The notes beneath the pieces are model-generated. The model had not been told where the DNA came from and did no database searches. It saw only the letters and a list, made by a program, of their open reading frames with translations. From Azospirillum fermentarium (GTDB lineage: Bacteria; Pseudomonadota; Alphaproteobacteria; Azospirillales; Azospirillaceae), in assembly GCF_025961205.1 (NCBI RefSeq), contig NZ_JAOQNH010000002.1, positions 27,501 through 91,500 on the forward strand: 64,000 nucleotides of DNA. The letters run 5' to 3'. The stretch's first letter is position 1, and the number at the start of each line of letters is the position of its first letter. This document shows, piece by piece, positions 63,897-64,000 of this stretch. Position numbers and translations under genes: made by a program.

Positions 63897-64000
63897 TCAA
63901 TGCATGCACAGCACGGCGTCCAGCGGCTTGCGCTGGGACCGGGCGACGGTGAAGGTGTCGGGCAGGTGGCCCACGGCCATCAGCATGATGACGCTTTCAT
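63897..64000 (-). CDS. C-terminal end of a nitroreductase-like protein (partial)
   Basis: Only the last 34 codons are inside the window. They read ESVIMLMAVGHLPDTFTVA followed by a RSQRKPLDAVL-like end and a TGA at 63897-63899. The pattern AxGxxPD...R.PLDxVL is usual at the end of nitroreductase-fold proteins, which often occur in exopolysaccharide clusters. Its stop lies 14 bases before the flippase start, so the two genes are probably co-transcribed. Confidence 0.6.
   Translation of the reverse strand, partial: ESVIMLMAVGHLPDTFTVARSQRKPLDAVLCMH

Overview
The window is a GC-rich (well above 60 % by eye) stretch of an alphaproteobacterial genome. DivK/PleD, DUF1491, an EipB-type (DUF1849) protein, an RpoE-ChrR pair, a Suv3-like helicase and chemoreceptors with a C-terminal PilZ domain all point to Rhodospirillales, most likely Azospirillum or a close relative. 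No rRNA, tRNA, CRISPR array, transposase or phage gene was recognised. About 57 genes are annotated, plus control sites and repeats read directly from the bases.

Layout. 1-2.7 kb: sulfate ABC transporter (cysW, cysT, sbp; cysW runs off the left edge). 3-9.3 kb: dnaE with a tightly linked gene of unknown function. 9.3-22 kb: signalling and metalloprotein genes: a Cache chemoreceptor, DUF3422, tldD, a hemerythrin behind a perfect FNR-type box, a PAS-chemoreceptor-PilZ aerotaxis-like protein, a DsbA-family protein and a Cache-GGDEF cyclase. 21.8-22.1 kb: a cluster of DnaA boxes. 22-28.6 kb: gpmA, a two-gene unit with a winged-helix protein, and an exopolysaccharide unit (WecG/TagA glycosyltransferase, BY-kinase, GH10 glycosidase). 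28.9-31.3 kb: Suv3-like helicase. 31.3-38.6 kb: an RpoE-ChrR stress island. It holds rpoE-chrR-glutathione peroxidase on one strand, an FAD oxidoreductase-DUF1365-cyclopropane synthase-DUF3833 operon on the other, and a convergent SDR-NTF2 operon. Each operon starts with the same promoter pattern, TGATCC-N16-CGTA, so the island reads as one regulon, probably for singlet-oxygen or membrane-lipid stress. 38.6-50.7 kb: degenerate EAL protein, rnd, aspS, eipB, a 2-hydroxyacid dehydrogenase, a GGDEF protein, dinB, divK and pleD. 50.8-54.2 kb: lytic transglycosylase and a second chemoreceptor-PilZ fusion.

54.4-58.8 kb is a plasmid-type replication and partition module: a RepA-like initiator, parA with an N-terminal HTH, parB, and 13 copies of a 13-bp repeat (CCAC[A/C]AGANTACG) flanking rep and enclosing a hemerythrin gene. 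Its presence on the same molecule as dnaE, aspS, rnd, prmB, divK and pleD suggests a chromid, or a plasmid fused to the chromosome. 58.8-64 kb: a P-loop kinase, an MBL hydrolase, prmB, feoA with a tiny Cys-rich membrane protein behind a Fur-like operator, a double cold-shock protein, a Wzx-type flippase and the end of a nitroreductase-like gene.

Small genes found by reading the sequence include a 59-residue Cys-rich protein after feoA and a 29-codon ORF coupled to the SDR gene. Three intergenic double-hairpin elements share one architecture, and two of them show a compensatory base-pair change.
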